From NCBI GenBank assembly GCA_011317545.1, contig WUJK01000008.1, forward strand, positions 1,736,001-1,800,000: a stretch of DNA of 64,000 nucleotides, given 5' to 3'. Below the pieces are notes generated by a model. That model was not told the DNA's origin. It worked only from the letters and a program-made list of their open reading frames with translations, and made no database searches. Every line of letters starts with the position of its first letter. The first letter of the stretch is position 1. Both the position numbers and the translations under genes were made by a program. This document shows, piece after piece, positions 11,468 through 22,994 of this stretch. The stretch comes from Coniella vitis. Its lineage: Eukaryota > Ascomycota > Sordariomycetes > Diaporthales > Schizoparmaceae.

Positions 11468-12746
11468 TTACCACCCAAAGCCCACCAACGCGTTTGCATT
11501 CTCCGTCAATGGCCATAATCCGCGGTACCACAGCCCAGCCCCAACGACCAGCAAAACATAATAACCCACCGTCCACCCCTTCGCGAGCTCCACCTCCACC
11601 TCCACAACTTCCTCGTTCGATCCGCCGCTCCCGGGCCTCACCACCCTCCTCTCGATTCCCGTCACCTTGCCCCACACACGCGGCAGTCCCATGCAATTAC
11701 ACAACACATGGACCGCAAACACGGCCAGCAAGCTGCCTGTACGAAGGTACAAGAACGTAGCATACGCGCCAAACAGCGTCGTGTAGCCTAACTGGAACGC
11801 AGAGCGCAGCACGGCGGCTGACATGGGCACGCCGCGGTGCGTAACGCGGAATTCGTACAGGTGATGAACGTGGGCGAGGCCAAAGACGAGCGGGGAGAGG
11901 AAGATTGTCTTTGTGAGAGAGGTGCGCGCGAGGATCATGAGAGGCATGGCGGCGGAGCGGAAGAGAAGTTCTTCGGTCAGGGGGCCCTGGGAGGTACTGT
12001 TAGCCATCATTTGGCCCGAATCCTTGGCGTTTTCTGGGGAGAAATGAGAAAAAGAAGGCTTGAATGGACAATAGAATGAGGAATGGAAGAAAGCAAATAT
12101 AACAAAACAACGCACCATGACATAATTCCTCCAAGCAGGCCACTCTTCCAACACCATCTTGACCGGCTCGAGTGTCAACCACATGTGCCATCCACCTTCC
12201 ACAACCAAGCACTCATACAAAGGCCCCAGAAACAAGAGGGCGGTGAGGAAAAGCGCCTTGCTACTCTCTACGAGGCCTAGGGGCCAGTACCCCAATGCGT
12301 GCAGTGCCGCAGAGGGTTCATACCCGCCTACGCGGGTCAAGACGCCCAGCGTTGTCAGCGAGGTGAGCGCGCAAGTGATGCTGACAGAGTTGATGCGCGC
12401 GCGAATGACAGAGACGGCGTCGCGGCTGAGGCGGGGTGAAGGGCGTGTTGTGGAGGAGAGGTAGAAGGGGATTACGTAAAGGAGGGTATAGAGGACCTGG
12501 GGACGACAAAGGGGAGTCGTATTGTTAGCAGAGTGTTGTTGGCAAGTCAGAGAAGGGAAGAAAAGGGCGAGAGTGCAATACAAGGAGTAGTATGGCCGTT
12601 GAAGTGGTGATGGGCGGCGGTGCGTCGGCTGGTAGATTCGGATTAGCATTCTTCCTTTGTGCAATATACCGCATCTGGAGTGTGGATCTGGGCTCACGCT
12701 GCTTTTTGTACAGCAGTTCTGTAAGGTATTGCGTGATTGCAGGCAT
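11468..12746 (-). CDS. RCE1: CAAX prenyl protease 2 (type II, Rce1 family)
   Basis: ER membrane endopeptidase that removes the -aaX tripeptide from prenylated CAAX proteins. Exons 12582-12746, 12116-12496 and 11468-11986 give 354 residues. Both introns keep phase 0 and have CTAAC-type branch sites close to their acceptors. The catalytic set of the ABI/Rce1 family is complete: paired glutamates in GPLTEELLFRS (Glu187-Glu188), His221 in FGLAHVHH, and His275/Asn279 in HVLCNCMG. Several hydrophobic segments are consistent with a polytopic protein. The long unspliced frame over this locus hides intron 2 before the GPLTEE block. A CAAX protein, the Ydj1-like gene, lies about 10 kb away in this window. 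Confidence 0.93.
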
Positions 12747-13581
12747 GGTAGGAGCTCTTGTGATGTTATTTGTTGTTTTGAGTTTCAGTGTCTCCGTCGT
12801 TCATTGTCTTTGGACGTTCAAATTTTCGATGTTGGGGCAAGTCGCGTACGCTGTCCGACAGCTTATAGGACGGCACTCTGGGCCAAGATTCGTAATGAGG
12901 TCCAGACGTTGAGTCTTTTTGGCCTACACCGCGCAGTCCACGAGCAAGACCCAGGCAGTGTTTGTTGTTGAATGTGCAAGATTGCAGCGCGCGTCGCCCG
13001 TTGCGGATGTGAGGTTGGCTTAAGAAGGAAAAGGAGCCCGATGATTATGAATAAAAAAGGTAGCGCTTAATGCAACCCCGCCCGTGCATGCATCAATCTG
13101 TACTTTTGTCGTATTGTGCTCTTGTTGCCTTGAAGTGACCATAAAACCCTTTGATGAATTTCCATCACACATGTTGTTGTAGTAGCCAAATCATGGACGA
13201 TCCAGGTTCTAAGTAGGCAGCGGAGAGCTGTGGTTACAGAACCAAGGGAGGCTTGGCTGAGATGGAGCACCCCTCACGTGCGACCATTGGCATTTGGCAT
13301 GTTCTTTTCTACTACCCTCCGTCCTTGGCCATCATATACATACAAGTGTCTCATCACCCAATCCAAGTCTAGTTCTTCATTAATAACTCATAAAGCTTGA
13401 TCCCATTCTATTCCGTCCGTAATGCCAGAGCTATGCATGATGCACTATGATTACAACGCTGCCAGAAACGACAGCGCCACTGAAATACCGTCGTGGTGTG
13501 CTGTTCACCCCAAGGCTAGTCTTGCGTGTATATGATACAAGAACAGAAACCGCTGCATTGTGCAAAGTGCCAGAGAAGGGA
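12747..13581. other. intergenic between RCE1 and AKR1
   Basis: About 835 bp holding the RCE1 promoter and the AKR1 3' end, both on the minus strand. Short frames exist on both strands but none has recognisable content. Confidence 0.55.
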
Positions 13582-16049
13582 TTATACCTCCTCTGCAGCA
13601 ACAGCCTCGTATGCGCCTCTTCGGTCACCACCACGTCCTGGCAATTGCATCAGGCTCGGCGTTTCGTACATTTCGGTGTAATTCACGACATGTCCGTTGA
13701 GCGTTGCCACGCCGTTTTCGCGAGGAGTAAAGAACGGTGCAGAGTCACACCAAAAGTCCTTGCAGTTTGTCAGACAGCCTCTGCTGTATGGGTTCTTGCC
13801 CTTGCGCTTCTTGTTGTTACCTGCCGCTGCACCACGGCCTGTGGCTGTTTCGACGAATGCATCCACACCCAGCAGCTTAGTCATTGTCTTCAACAAGCCA
13901 CCGCCACCGCCACCGCCGTGCTTGTGGCCATGGCCGTGACCAGCGCTGGCATCCGGGTGCGCAGAGGTTCCAGATGGTGGCAGGCTTCGGGTGTCCAGAG
14001 GCGCTCCGGTAGAGGTAAATGCAGAGGTGAGGGAGCTGGTTGAGGTATGGCTAATCCCAAACATGTTTTCATAAGTTGTCATGGCCTGCGCAACCTGGAC
14101 AAATTGCACAAAGAGCAGCATGCCAACCCAGGTCAGCTGCAGGTTGGCCCATATCGTCACAAGAAGTGTAAAGGTGTCAGCATTGACAATCTGGCAGACA
14201 TCAGGTCCAAAAATGCTGCACTCTTTGGCTGCAGAGGGCATAATGGCAGTGTAGTAGCTGTAGATCACATAATCCAGTGACAAGATGCCGAGCGTAAGGT
14301 TGATGATGTAGAGGAAGAAGTGTCTGTGGTTGTTGACTCCGACGCAGTTATTCACCCATGGACAGTGGCTAGTAATCCAAGATCAGCAGGGTTCATATAT
14401 CGGAATACATCGAGTTGGCCAAGGGGAAGCTTACTGGTCGTGTCGTGCCACACAACGCTGGCACCGACGGCAATGTTTGCTCCTCAATGGTGTACGAATC
14501 ATGCATTGGACGCAGAAGTTGGCCTCATCATACTTCCAAAGGCTGATCAGCTCGTCGATAACAGCCTTCTGCTCTGCAATACCGTTCATCTTGGGCACAA
14601 ACCCAGGATCATAGACCATGCAAATGTAGTAGAACCAGGCACACATGCCATACGTGGCAGCAAAGCAAAGATTCATGAACAATTGTCGGTGTTCAGAGTC
14701 TGGAAACGGTTAGACGCGGTCAATTCCCTCATAAAGCCCTCTTGTCAAGACTCACCAGCTCTGAAAACTGTGTTGGGCAGGACGGTAAACAGCCAAGTTA
14801 TGCCAACCAGGAAGAGAGAAGCAGCGAAAATACCCGCCATCCACGGCTAAAGGCCAAATTAGCGAATGCCACGGACCCTATCATATGTAGTGTATACATA
14901 CTGTTTTGGTGAATTGTCGCATATCAGGTGGCGCATAACTTAGGACATGCTTTGCAACAGTCTGCAGACCGTATGCGACAGCCAGTGTAAGGGGCAGGGC
15001 GACTATGAATGGAAATTGAGATAGAATCCAGACGACGCTCCAGAGAATCAACAGAGGCCACAGGAAGGTGAACCTCGTCACAAATTCCCTCTTGTTTTTG
15101 AGAAGGTAACTCGCGCCTGGGAAAGTCGGCATTATCGCATGTCCATCCTCATCGTAGCCGCTCTCAGTAAGTGCTTTACGCCATGCTGGAAGAGTATTGA
15201 GCTCCTGAGCCGTGATCGCAGGTGTCTTGCCCGTATTTGTCTTCGCGAAGCGATCAGCGCCGTACTCGATCAGCTTCTGCACACATCCAGGGCTTCCCTT
15301 GACAAGTGCCCAATGCAAGGCCGTGAAGCCTTGCTCGTCTGTCGCGTGTACGTTTGCGCCCCATCTGAGGTAGAGGTCGACGCAGGCCGGGAAGCCTTTG
15401 TATGCAGCCCACATGAGTCCAGTGTGGCCAAAGCTGTCAAGAACGTCGACAGGTATTCCCGTATGGAGCAACAGCGTCAAAAGAAGAACATTTCCGTTGA
15501 AAGTGCTCGTATGTAGGGTGTTATATCCTTGCGCATCTGTAATCAGAGGGTCGGCGCCGTGCTGGAGGAGCAGGTGAACGGTGTAGTAGTGGCATCGTTG
15601 GGCTGCCCACTGGAGGGCCGTGGCGACCGATTCTCCTCCCTTCTTATTAATCTCGGCGCCCTTCTCGATGAGGAACTTGCACATGGCATATTGGTTGTTG
15701 ATGGCTGCCCACTATTGTATGTAATCACCATTCCTCCCAATGTTAGCTGCATGACACCGCGCGCGAAGAGGTACTCTGGACGGACTGGACAACGTACGTG
15801 TAGTGCAGTGATGCCCTCGTCGTCGCAGTATGTGGCGTCGTACTCTTTGCTCTCGAAAAGCTTCTCCATTGCGGATATGTCGCCTATCCTAGCAATGTGC
15901 ATGATGTCCGTCTGCGAGTCGGAGCCGTTGCCGTTGCCGTTACCAAGCGAGCCCATCTCCAGGTCGGAATTGACTTGGGGCTCGGCCTTTGCGCTCTTGG
16001 AAGGTGGCTGCATGGGCGCGCCTGAGCCTGGTGCTTCTTTACTTGCCAT
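13582..16049 (-). CDS. AKR1: palmitoyltransferase with ankyrin repeats, AKR1 family
   Basis: DHHC-type protein S-acyltransferase of Golgi/endosomal membranes. Exons 15798-16049, 14902-15711, 14756-14846, 14435-14699 and 13582-14368 give 734 residues. The N-terminal part holds about six ankyrin repeats (GDISAMEKLFE, GESVATALQWAAQ, GYNTLHTSTFNGN, DEQGFTALHWALVKGS). Hydrophobic spans follow, then the cysteine-rich core CVQCMIRTPLRSKHCRRC and RHDHHCPWVNNCVG, with catalytic Cys475. The DHHC motif is split by intron 4, inside its first His codon. A Gly/His-rich linker (GHGHGHKHGGGGGGG) lies in the C-terminal tail. All five exons join in frame. It is divergent from the SRP receptor beta gene. Confidence 0.95.
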
Positions 16050-16929
16050 GACTGGCAAACTTATAAGGTGACCAATCGTCTAAGAAGCAGGACGAACGAA
16101 AGAATAAAAGTAAGCGAGTGTGCGTTGCGAGAGTCGAGAATATCGAGTTCGGAGAACCGCCGCGCCGACACTGAGGTTGGGAATGGCTGCGCTTTTGCCA
16201 AAGGCCGGTTCCACGGATCAATGATAATAGAAATAAGCATCAAAGTCAGAAGGTAACCAGAATCACTCCCGAGAAATGAGGCAGTCGTAGGTTGGTTGCG
16301 AGGTTAGAAGGAATGGAAAGCAAGCGTCCTTGCTTACTTTGCCGCAGAGGCGCTGCGGCGGAGCCGGTGAGCCAACGCTGCCATTAGGAACAAGTAGCAC
16401 AGCCATGATGAGTTTAGTAGGGCCCCAGTCCCTCCCGCCCCCCCCCCCCCCCACCCCAGAAAAGCAGGATCGGCTGTCCGCCGTGCTCCCTCAAAGCGCC
16501 TATCTACGCCTATACCATGGTACGTAACACCCTTGGCACGTCCACTGACATCCAACCTTCTGGAAGTCTGGAGCCCTGAATTGAGCTAGATTGGACCCCT
16601 GCATCTTTTGCCATCCCGCATGTCCCTTAACCTCCTCGGACTCGACCCGCTTTCAACATTTCTCTCCAACGTACGAACTACACGCCACCCTGCAAACAAA
16701 CGGTCTCCATCACTGGAAGCTCCGACTTCCAGGCCAGGCGTCCTTTTCCCGAGAAACAAAAATAGCGACCGAACTGCCGCGTCGCCTGTCTTTGCTTGGG
16801 ATAGCTCATCAAAGAACCCCTGCGCGTCCTGCTTTCACACCGTTTCGTTTAGGCGCACATCAGAACAGACAGCTAGCCTCCACGCCCAACGAAGCACTTG
16901 CGCGCCTTGCCTCCAATCCCGCAGCAATC
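16050..16929. promoter_or_regulatory. divergent AKR1/SRPRB promoter region
   Basis: An 880-bp stretch between two start codons facing apart. It contains a C15 run at 16438-16452. The SRPRB frame is open back to about 16591 but only through non-ATG codons, so that part is read as leader. No specific operator was recognised. Confidence 0.5.
16438..16452 (+). repeat. poly-C run (15 C)
   Basis: A homopolymer of 15 C in the AKR1/SRPRB intergenic region. Similar runs occur at 25711-25722 (G) and 62960-62971 (C). Such runs are prone to length error in sequencing. Confidence 0.9.
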
Positions 16930-17808
16930 ATGGATCAACTCACCAGGCTCGTGGAGCTCGTGATGACTCCGTCCGCACCAGTTTTCATCATTGGCGGTCT
17001 GATCGTGCTCTTCATGCCCCTCATTGTCCACTTCTGCCTCGCCCAATCCGCAACCTACACTGCCCTTCCCTCCGTCCTTCTCGCAGGTCCGTCTGGCGCC
17101 GGCAAAACCACCCTGCACACCCTCTTTGAGCGCCGTACAACACCCTCCGAAACTCACACCTCGCAGACTTGGTCCTCGACTGAGCTCGCCGTCGACGAAA
17201 GCCGCACCTCGTCGTATCGTGACGACCTCGACGCAACGGGCGCCACTGCGACGCGCTTCCTCATGGTCGACACACCGGGACACGGCAAGTTGCGCCACTT
17301 CACATTCGAGCGGCTCGCCACCGAGGGTATTTCGGCGTTCAAGCTGAAAGCTGTGGTGTTTGTTGTCGATGCGGCTGCTATTTCCGAGCCGGATGTGCTG
17401 GCCGATACTGCGGCATACTTGTACGACATCTTGCTTAGGCTGCAGAAGCGCGTGGCGTCTGCCAAGTCGGGCAAGGTACCGTATGCGATTCCTGTGCTGG
17501 TGGCTGCCAACAAGACAGATCTATTCATGGCGCTCCCCTCCAAGCTGGTTAAGTCGAACCTGGAGAAAGAGCTGGGAAGAATACGCAAGACAAGGAGCAA
17601 AGGACTGCTGGACTCAGGCGTGGGCGCGGATGGCGTTGATGGTGGCGTCGACGAGGCCGATGACTGGCTGGGTGAGTACGGCAGCGAAGAGTTCAGGTTT
17701 GAGCAGCTGCGGGAGTTTGATATCGAGGTTGATGTTGAGGCAGGTGCTGTTCTGGGAGACAAGCCGAAAGTGGATAAATGGTGGACTTGGATTGGTGAGA
17801 AGCTGTGA
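16930..17808 (+). CDS. SRP102: signal recognition particle receptor subunit beta
   Basis: Membrane-anchored GTPase that docks the SRP receptor alpha subunit on the ER. Single exon, 292 residues. An N-terminal membrane span lies at about 18-38, followed by the P-loop GPSGAGKT (53-60), DTPGHGK (114-120) and NKTD (194-197). The spacing is that of SR-beta, an Arf-like GTPase with its own transmembrane anchor. A Gly/Asp-rich insertion around residues 225-245 (GVGADGVDGGVDEADDW) precedes the C-terminal helix region, which ends in WWTWIGEKL. The ATG at 16930 is chosen because the anchor begins just after it. Confidence 0.93.
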   Translation: MDQLTRLVELVMTPSAPVFIIGGLIVLFMPLIVHFCLAQSATYTALPSVLLAGPSGAGKTTLHTLFERRTTPSETHTSQTWSSTELAVDESRTSSYRDDLDATGATATRFLMVDTPGHGKLRHFTFERLATEGISAFKLKAVVFVVDAAAISEPDVLADTAAYLYDILLRLQKRVASAKSGKVPYAIPVLVAANKTDLFMALPSKLVKSNLEKELGRIRKTRSKGLLDSGVGADGVDGGVDEADDWLGEYGSEEFRFEQLREFDIEVDVEAGAVLGDKPKVDKWWTWIGEKL

Positions 17809-18172
17809 AAACACTTTTCATCAATGTAAATCATTCAGATACCATGCAATGCAATGGTCATTTCAGTAATTCATAATTTGATACCACGAAATAGGACGTA
17901 TGCAGGTGATTCGTGCGGCTGATGTGCCTAGGAGGGGGTTCTCTCCCCACAATGACTTCCATTGGAATATGACCTGCCAATACAATCAAAGTATATTTCT
18001 GCCCCATTAGCATGTTAGGTATTGCTCGCAGCTTCACGGTGTGCGAGATCCATTCGTACCTTTTCTACCATACAACAGCACTTGCAATGTCACTAATCGT
18101 TACAAACTGAAAGGAGAAAAAAAAAATAGCAAGCCTCTATATGCTCTTCCCAGGATAAGTACTAAATGCTAT
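17809..18172. other. intergenic between SRPRB and CBS
   Basis: 364 bp between convergent stop codons, presumably both 3' untranslated regions. It is AT-rich, with an A run near 18117-18126. Nothing else was seen. Confidence 0.65.
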
Positions 18173-19860
18173 CTAATTCACCCCAGAAGACTTCTTGCTC
18201 TCCGCCACCATATGCGTCAACAGATCCACCTTTGTCACGACTGCAACTGGCTTTTTGCCCTTGCCGTCCTCCTTGTCGTCCGTCACGACAGCAGCACTGT
18301 TGAACTCAAGGAACTTGCTCAGCACTGTCAGGGGCGTGTTGAGCGTGATCTCGACATAGTGCCTCTTCTTCTTCTTGTCCTTGCTCGACGTCTCGGCAGT
18401 GAGGATATCGCGCGGATCCGTCACCACCTCGTCAATCCTGCTAAAGTCAAACATAACCTCGCTGACGGGGCTGGTAGCGCTCGCCCTGCCGCGCGAAATG
18501 TATGAGAGCAGGTTGCCCAGAGTGACAAGGCCGACAAGGCGCCCACCGTTGGGTGAGAGCACGGGCAGCTGATCAAAGCCCTTTTCGCGCATAGTCTCAA
18601 TGGCCTCGGAGCACAGCTGCGTGCTGAGGATGCTGGTGACGGGCTTGAGGCGCAGCGAGCGGATCGTCTCGCCACCGTAGGGGTCGCTTGTCCGGCGCTT
18701 TTTTTGCGCTGCGGCTTCCACCTCGGCGCCGTTGACAGACGGCAGAAGGTCATTGGCAGCGAGCCAGTCGTCGTCGGCAAACTTGGAAAGATAACTGCGG
18801 ATACTGTCTGGCAGGACCACCACTACTGTGTCGTCGTCGCCCAAGTTGAGATCCTTGACCGCACGTACCATAGCGGACATGGCAGAGCCAGACGAGCCGC
18901 CCACCAGCAGACCCTCCTCGGCGATCAGCCGGCGTGCAAACATGAAAGCCTCGCGGTCGTCCGTCTTGTACCATTTGTCGACGATCTCGCGGTTCAGCAC
19001 ATCCGGGATGAAATCGTAGCCAATGCCCTCAACCTTGTAGGGAATATTTGCCAGCTCACCCTGGTTCAGAGTCTCGGGTAAAGCTAGGATACTCCCGTAT
19101 GGGTCTGCCGCGATGATCTTGACGTTTGGATTGTGTTTCCTGATGCCCTTGGCAATGCCGCTGATGGTCCCGCCAGTACCAGCGCCTGCCACAATCGCTG
19201 TTACAGTGCCGTGCGTCTGCTCCCAGATCTCCTCGGCGGTGCCATACTCGTGTGCGCGCGGGTTATCGACGTTGGTGTATTGGTCAAGAATGTGTGCACG
19301 GGGAATCTCCTTTTGCAACCGCCTTGCGACACCAATATGCGACTCGGGACTGTCCCAGGCGGCCTGGGTTGGCGTGCGGATGATGGTGGCGCCGAGGGCG
19401 CGCAGGACAGACACCTTCTCGGCCGACATCTTTTCTGGAAGAGTGATGATGGTCTTGTAGCCCTTGATAGCGCCAACGAGGGCGAGACCGATACCGCTAA
19501 AAATTATTGTCAGTATCGCTTCTCAGGCTTTATACGTATACTCTTAGAATCATCCTAGAAAACTTGTGGCGCAGAGCAGACGTACGTGTTTCCGCTCGTT
19601 GGCTCAATCAGCGTGTCGCCCGGTCTTATTCTGCCGCTCTTCTCGGCCTCCTCAATCATCCGCAAGGCAATGCGGTCCTTGACACTGCCGCCTGCATTGA
19701 ACAACTCGACTTTGGCATAGACCTTTGCCTTGATTCCCAGCGACTGGGGGATCTTGTTCAGTCGGACCAGTGGCGTGTGCCCAATTAACTTGGTAGCATC
19801 TATAGCACCAATTTCGCCGGTGTGGTAGCCGTTCGTGGCAGATCCGTTCGTCGTGGCCAT
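18173..19860 (-). CDS. CYS4: cystathionine beta-synthase, with an apparent one-base frameshift
   Basis: PLP enzyme that condenses serine and homocysteine to cystathionine in transsulfuration. Exons 19586-19860 and 18173-19497 (intron 19498-19585). The PLP lysine is Lys61 in NAGGSVKDR, and SGNTGIGLAL is re-formed across the splice. A C-terminal pair of CBS domains follows (FDQLPVLSPNGGRLVGLVTL, AVVTKVDLLTHMV). In exon 2 the frame reading GYKTIITL must shift by one base to continue as PEKMSAEKVSVLRALGAT. There is one base too many in the AAA run at 19439-19441 (plus strand). Unshifted, translation would stop at 19284 after 162 residues; corrected, the product is 532 residues. Everything else is intact, so an assembly error is the simpler explanation. 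Confidence 0.9.
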
Positions 19861-21310
19861 GTCGGTGGTGGAGACAAGGTAATCAGACTTCAAGATGCTG
19901 TAGTTGAACAGGAATCGAGGATGATTGTAACTGGGTGGTGATGGAAGGCTGGACTTAGCAATATGTTTTTTTGGGTCCTGTAGGAATTACTCGGCGATCC
20001 AAATCGTTTATGAAAGAGAATGGGAAAATTAGCAAATTCAATCAAAGAAACTTCAGGGCGGTCTGGGTCTTATTACAATGGGAACGCGTTGGCATAACGC
20101 AGTTTTTACATAACAAGACACCAATTTCTGGAGGGGCCGAGAGGGTAAATGGCCGGTGCATGTGGCAGCCGTAACGCCACCTGTGCAGGCGGCTAGCAGC
20201 GGGGTGTGGTGATGGATTTCCGCCGACGAAACATAGCGGCCTGTCACGGCCGAGTCTCGATTCGGCAGGCCGATTACCTGAATGCTCGATGGTGCCTTCC
20301 GTGCTACCTGGGTGATAAGACGTGGCGGTCTCTGCCTAGATGGGTGCGTGACTGCTTTTTGGGGGGTTCCGCGTTACAAAGGGACTGCCACTATTTTCTT
20401 TATTTACGGACTGGCCGCATGCTAACAATATTTGAGCGAGTCTTGCCTACAAAGTGCGATAAACACGCAAACGCAGTCGATATCTGGACAGCAAGTCTGC
20501 CGCTTTGATGGCATCTACTTAGTTGTTGCACCCGGCCCCATAAGAGCAATGAAACAGTCCGCAGTACCTCACAAGAGTGACGGGAGGATGTCCTGCTGAT
20601 CGGCCTGAAAAGAGCACATGTCTACAATACGTCTGCGCAATCCGTGTACGGGAGAATGCCGACGGTGAGGCCAGAAGAGGAGTCGTTGAAACATAAAAGG
20701 AGCAAGCGAACACTAGTAGTCGTGAGATACCACAACACCTCAGTAAAACAGTCCAGGGACACACGAGGTTTGCATGAAGTCCCTTCTCGTTTGGTTCACA
20801 CAGGGTACAAATTCTGGAAACGTGCTTCATACCGCAGGCTGCTGAGTTGTTGATAAAGCCATTGTCGCTATCCATCGTAAAAGCCCAGTTTTGCCGACCC
20901 CGACAGCCAAATAACGGTAGATGTAGCACATAAGCCAGAAGAATGACCACCCTTACCGCCGCAGTCTCTGCATCTTGTGATCGCAATCATCGTGTCGGAA
21001 GCACAGGGAGAAGGCCAAGTACTGTTGTGATCGAATCAGAATCGTGCGAAAATTTTTGAAATTTTTTCGGCTGATGCTAACCCGCACATGCCAACATAGC
21101 CGCCGCAGGACCAGACCAACTCGACGCCGCAAAGACTGCCGTCACGGAGTGAATCTCCCTGATTCAATTCATTCCATTCATCTACTCTTCCCAGGGCTTT
21201 GGGGAGTAGCTGGGTGTGCCTATCCTTTTTCCCGCAAGACACCAAAAGCAAGACCGTATCCCATGCATTCGCCGAGGACAAAAACGAGAACAACCGTCGA
21301 CAAAGACCGT
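19861..21310. other. intergenic between CBS and eL32
   Basis: About 1.45 kb between two minus-strand genes. It holds the CBS promoter and the eL32 3' end. A frame at 20206-20508 (plus) has no recognisable motif and is not annotated. No tRNA, repeat or known operator was identified. Confidence 0.5.
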
Positions 21311-22144
21311 TTAGACCTCGGTGGTGACCTTGGCCTTGGAGTTGGTGACCTTGACGCCCAGCTGCTTGGCGCGGGCGATGATGTCGATGCGCTTTCTGGA
21401 GGAAACGTTGTGGGCGATCCTAGACAATCTCAATCAGCATCCCAGTTCTCGATCCTCCAGCGAATCTTCCGATTGAGCCCTGCGGCTCTAGCAGATCGGG
21501 GCAACATACTCAGCGGCGTAGGTGCGGTTGTGCATCAGCAGCAGCTCAACGTCCTTAGTGTTGCTGACGAGGAAGGCCTTGTGGCCGGAGGGCGTCATGT
21601 GGCGGGTCTTCTTGTTGGAGCCATAGCCGATCTATATCCATCCCAGGATTCGAAGTCAGTGAAACTGATCATTGTCCTGCTCCAGCCTCGTATTTCCAGC
21701 AGGTCTGGATTCTGCGAATCCACCCAAAGGCGTTGAGGATCTAAGTCGGATTTTCGGAAGGACGTACCGAGGGCATGGCAATGGTGCCCCTGAATCGCCG
21801 GCGAACGCGGTTGTCAATACCCTTGGGCTTGCGCCATGATCGGTCAAGGCACTTGAACCGGTCACTCTGGTGACGGTTGAAGAGCTTGGTGCCTGCACAC
21901 GCATACTTCGTCAATAAAATTTTGCCCCACTATCCATGTATGAAATCGTCGAAGGGGTGTTCAGCGATCAGCAGCATTACAGGATTTGACCTGCGAAGGA
22001 GCTGGATCGAGGTATCTCGTAGGTATGATTGAGAGTGTCGTCGGCGTGGAACAGGTATCGTAACGGTGGCAGCAGAGAAATAATGTTCGATCATTTGTAC
22101 GTACGCTTCTTGACGATAGGAACGTGCTTCTTGGCGGCAACCAT
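21311..22144 (-). CDS. RPL32: 60S ribosomal protein eL32
   Basis: Cytosolic large-subunit ribosomal protein. Four exons (22105-22144, 21768-21892, 21510-21631, 21311-21419) give 131 residues, the normal family length. The exons were found by splicing because none makes a long frame alone. Blocks recognised include MVAAKKHVPIVKKR, RHQSDRFKCLDRSWRKPKG, IDNRVRRRFRG, IGYGSNKKTRHMTPSGHKAF and AHNVSSRKRIDIIARAKQL. The three introns (212, 136 and 90 bp) all use GT-AG and keep frame. Long early introns are usual in fungal ribosomal protein genes. Confidence 0.96.
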
Positions 22145-22994
22145 CTTTTGTTGTTATCAGTAACGCCGATTGAGAAGGGAAAAGATCGTGATTGGGGTTG
22201 TGAACAATATGACGGCGTACCTTGACTGATTTTGGTGCGGTTGCTGGGGGTGGGTTGGTGAGAAGGGAACGGTCGTCTACAATTGAGATCGCTGGGGCGG
22301 GCTGGTTGGGAAGTTTTCGCAGAGTCGCAGCGAAATGCCAGTGCGAAATCGAAAAATTGCACTAGCCACAACACCGCCACAAAGTCACGTGGGCCGCTCA
22401 AGATTGCCTGCAACTCTGCACAGCGGCGACGACAGGGTCGTCGACTTCTACTTTTCTAGTATACGGAACGTAAAGCTAGGCTGGACCTTCTAAAATCTGA
22501 TTCCCTCGTCCAGTCTCGTGAATAATTGTAGTGCTTATGGTGAGTCTTGGTCACAATTTGTCGGACGCGATCGCTCGCCGCCTCGCTCCATGTGATTTCT
22601 CTCTCACCAGTCGCAAACTACCGTACATGAGTCGGATTTCGCAGGCAGAGTAGTACCGAACGTGCCTCCCAAACTTATACAATAATACTTTCCAATGCTG
22701 AACATGGACTGTTATACTATGGAAGGGCGTCGCTCACTATATACGGCATAGTCAAAATTAACGTTTACTGTACGAGACTGCACATCGAACAGTTTCGAGC
22801 TGAAAATTGCCTTTCCTTTTGCATTGCCGAAAGCGTCTATTCATCCCCCCATCGTCTATGACTATAGTCCTGCACATTCCTACAAGAAGCCGCAAAGAAA
22901 ACGCCGTATCATTGCGAGAATTTCGCTCAAAGCTAAACATCCGGTCTGCACAAGTAATGGTATTGACAAACTCCTTGTTGTCGAGTCAGCGGAT
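22145..22994. promoter_or_regulatory. eL32 promoter and DnaJ 3' flank
   Basis: 850 bp upstream of eL32 and downstream of the DnaJ gene, both on the minus strand. It should contain the strong ribosomal protein promoter. No specific site was assigned. Short plus-strand frames near 22800-23090 overlap the last DnaJ exon and are shadows. Confidence 0.5.

Noticed and set aside
13447..14043. 198-codon plus-strand frame
   Set aside because: Fully antisense to the last AKR1 exon, whose coding frame is strongly supported.
17154..17834. 226-codon minus-strand frame
   Set aside because: Antisense shadow of the GC-rich SRP receptor beta gene; Ser/Thr-rich with no motif.
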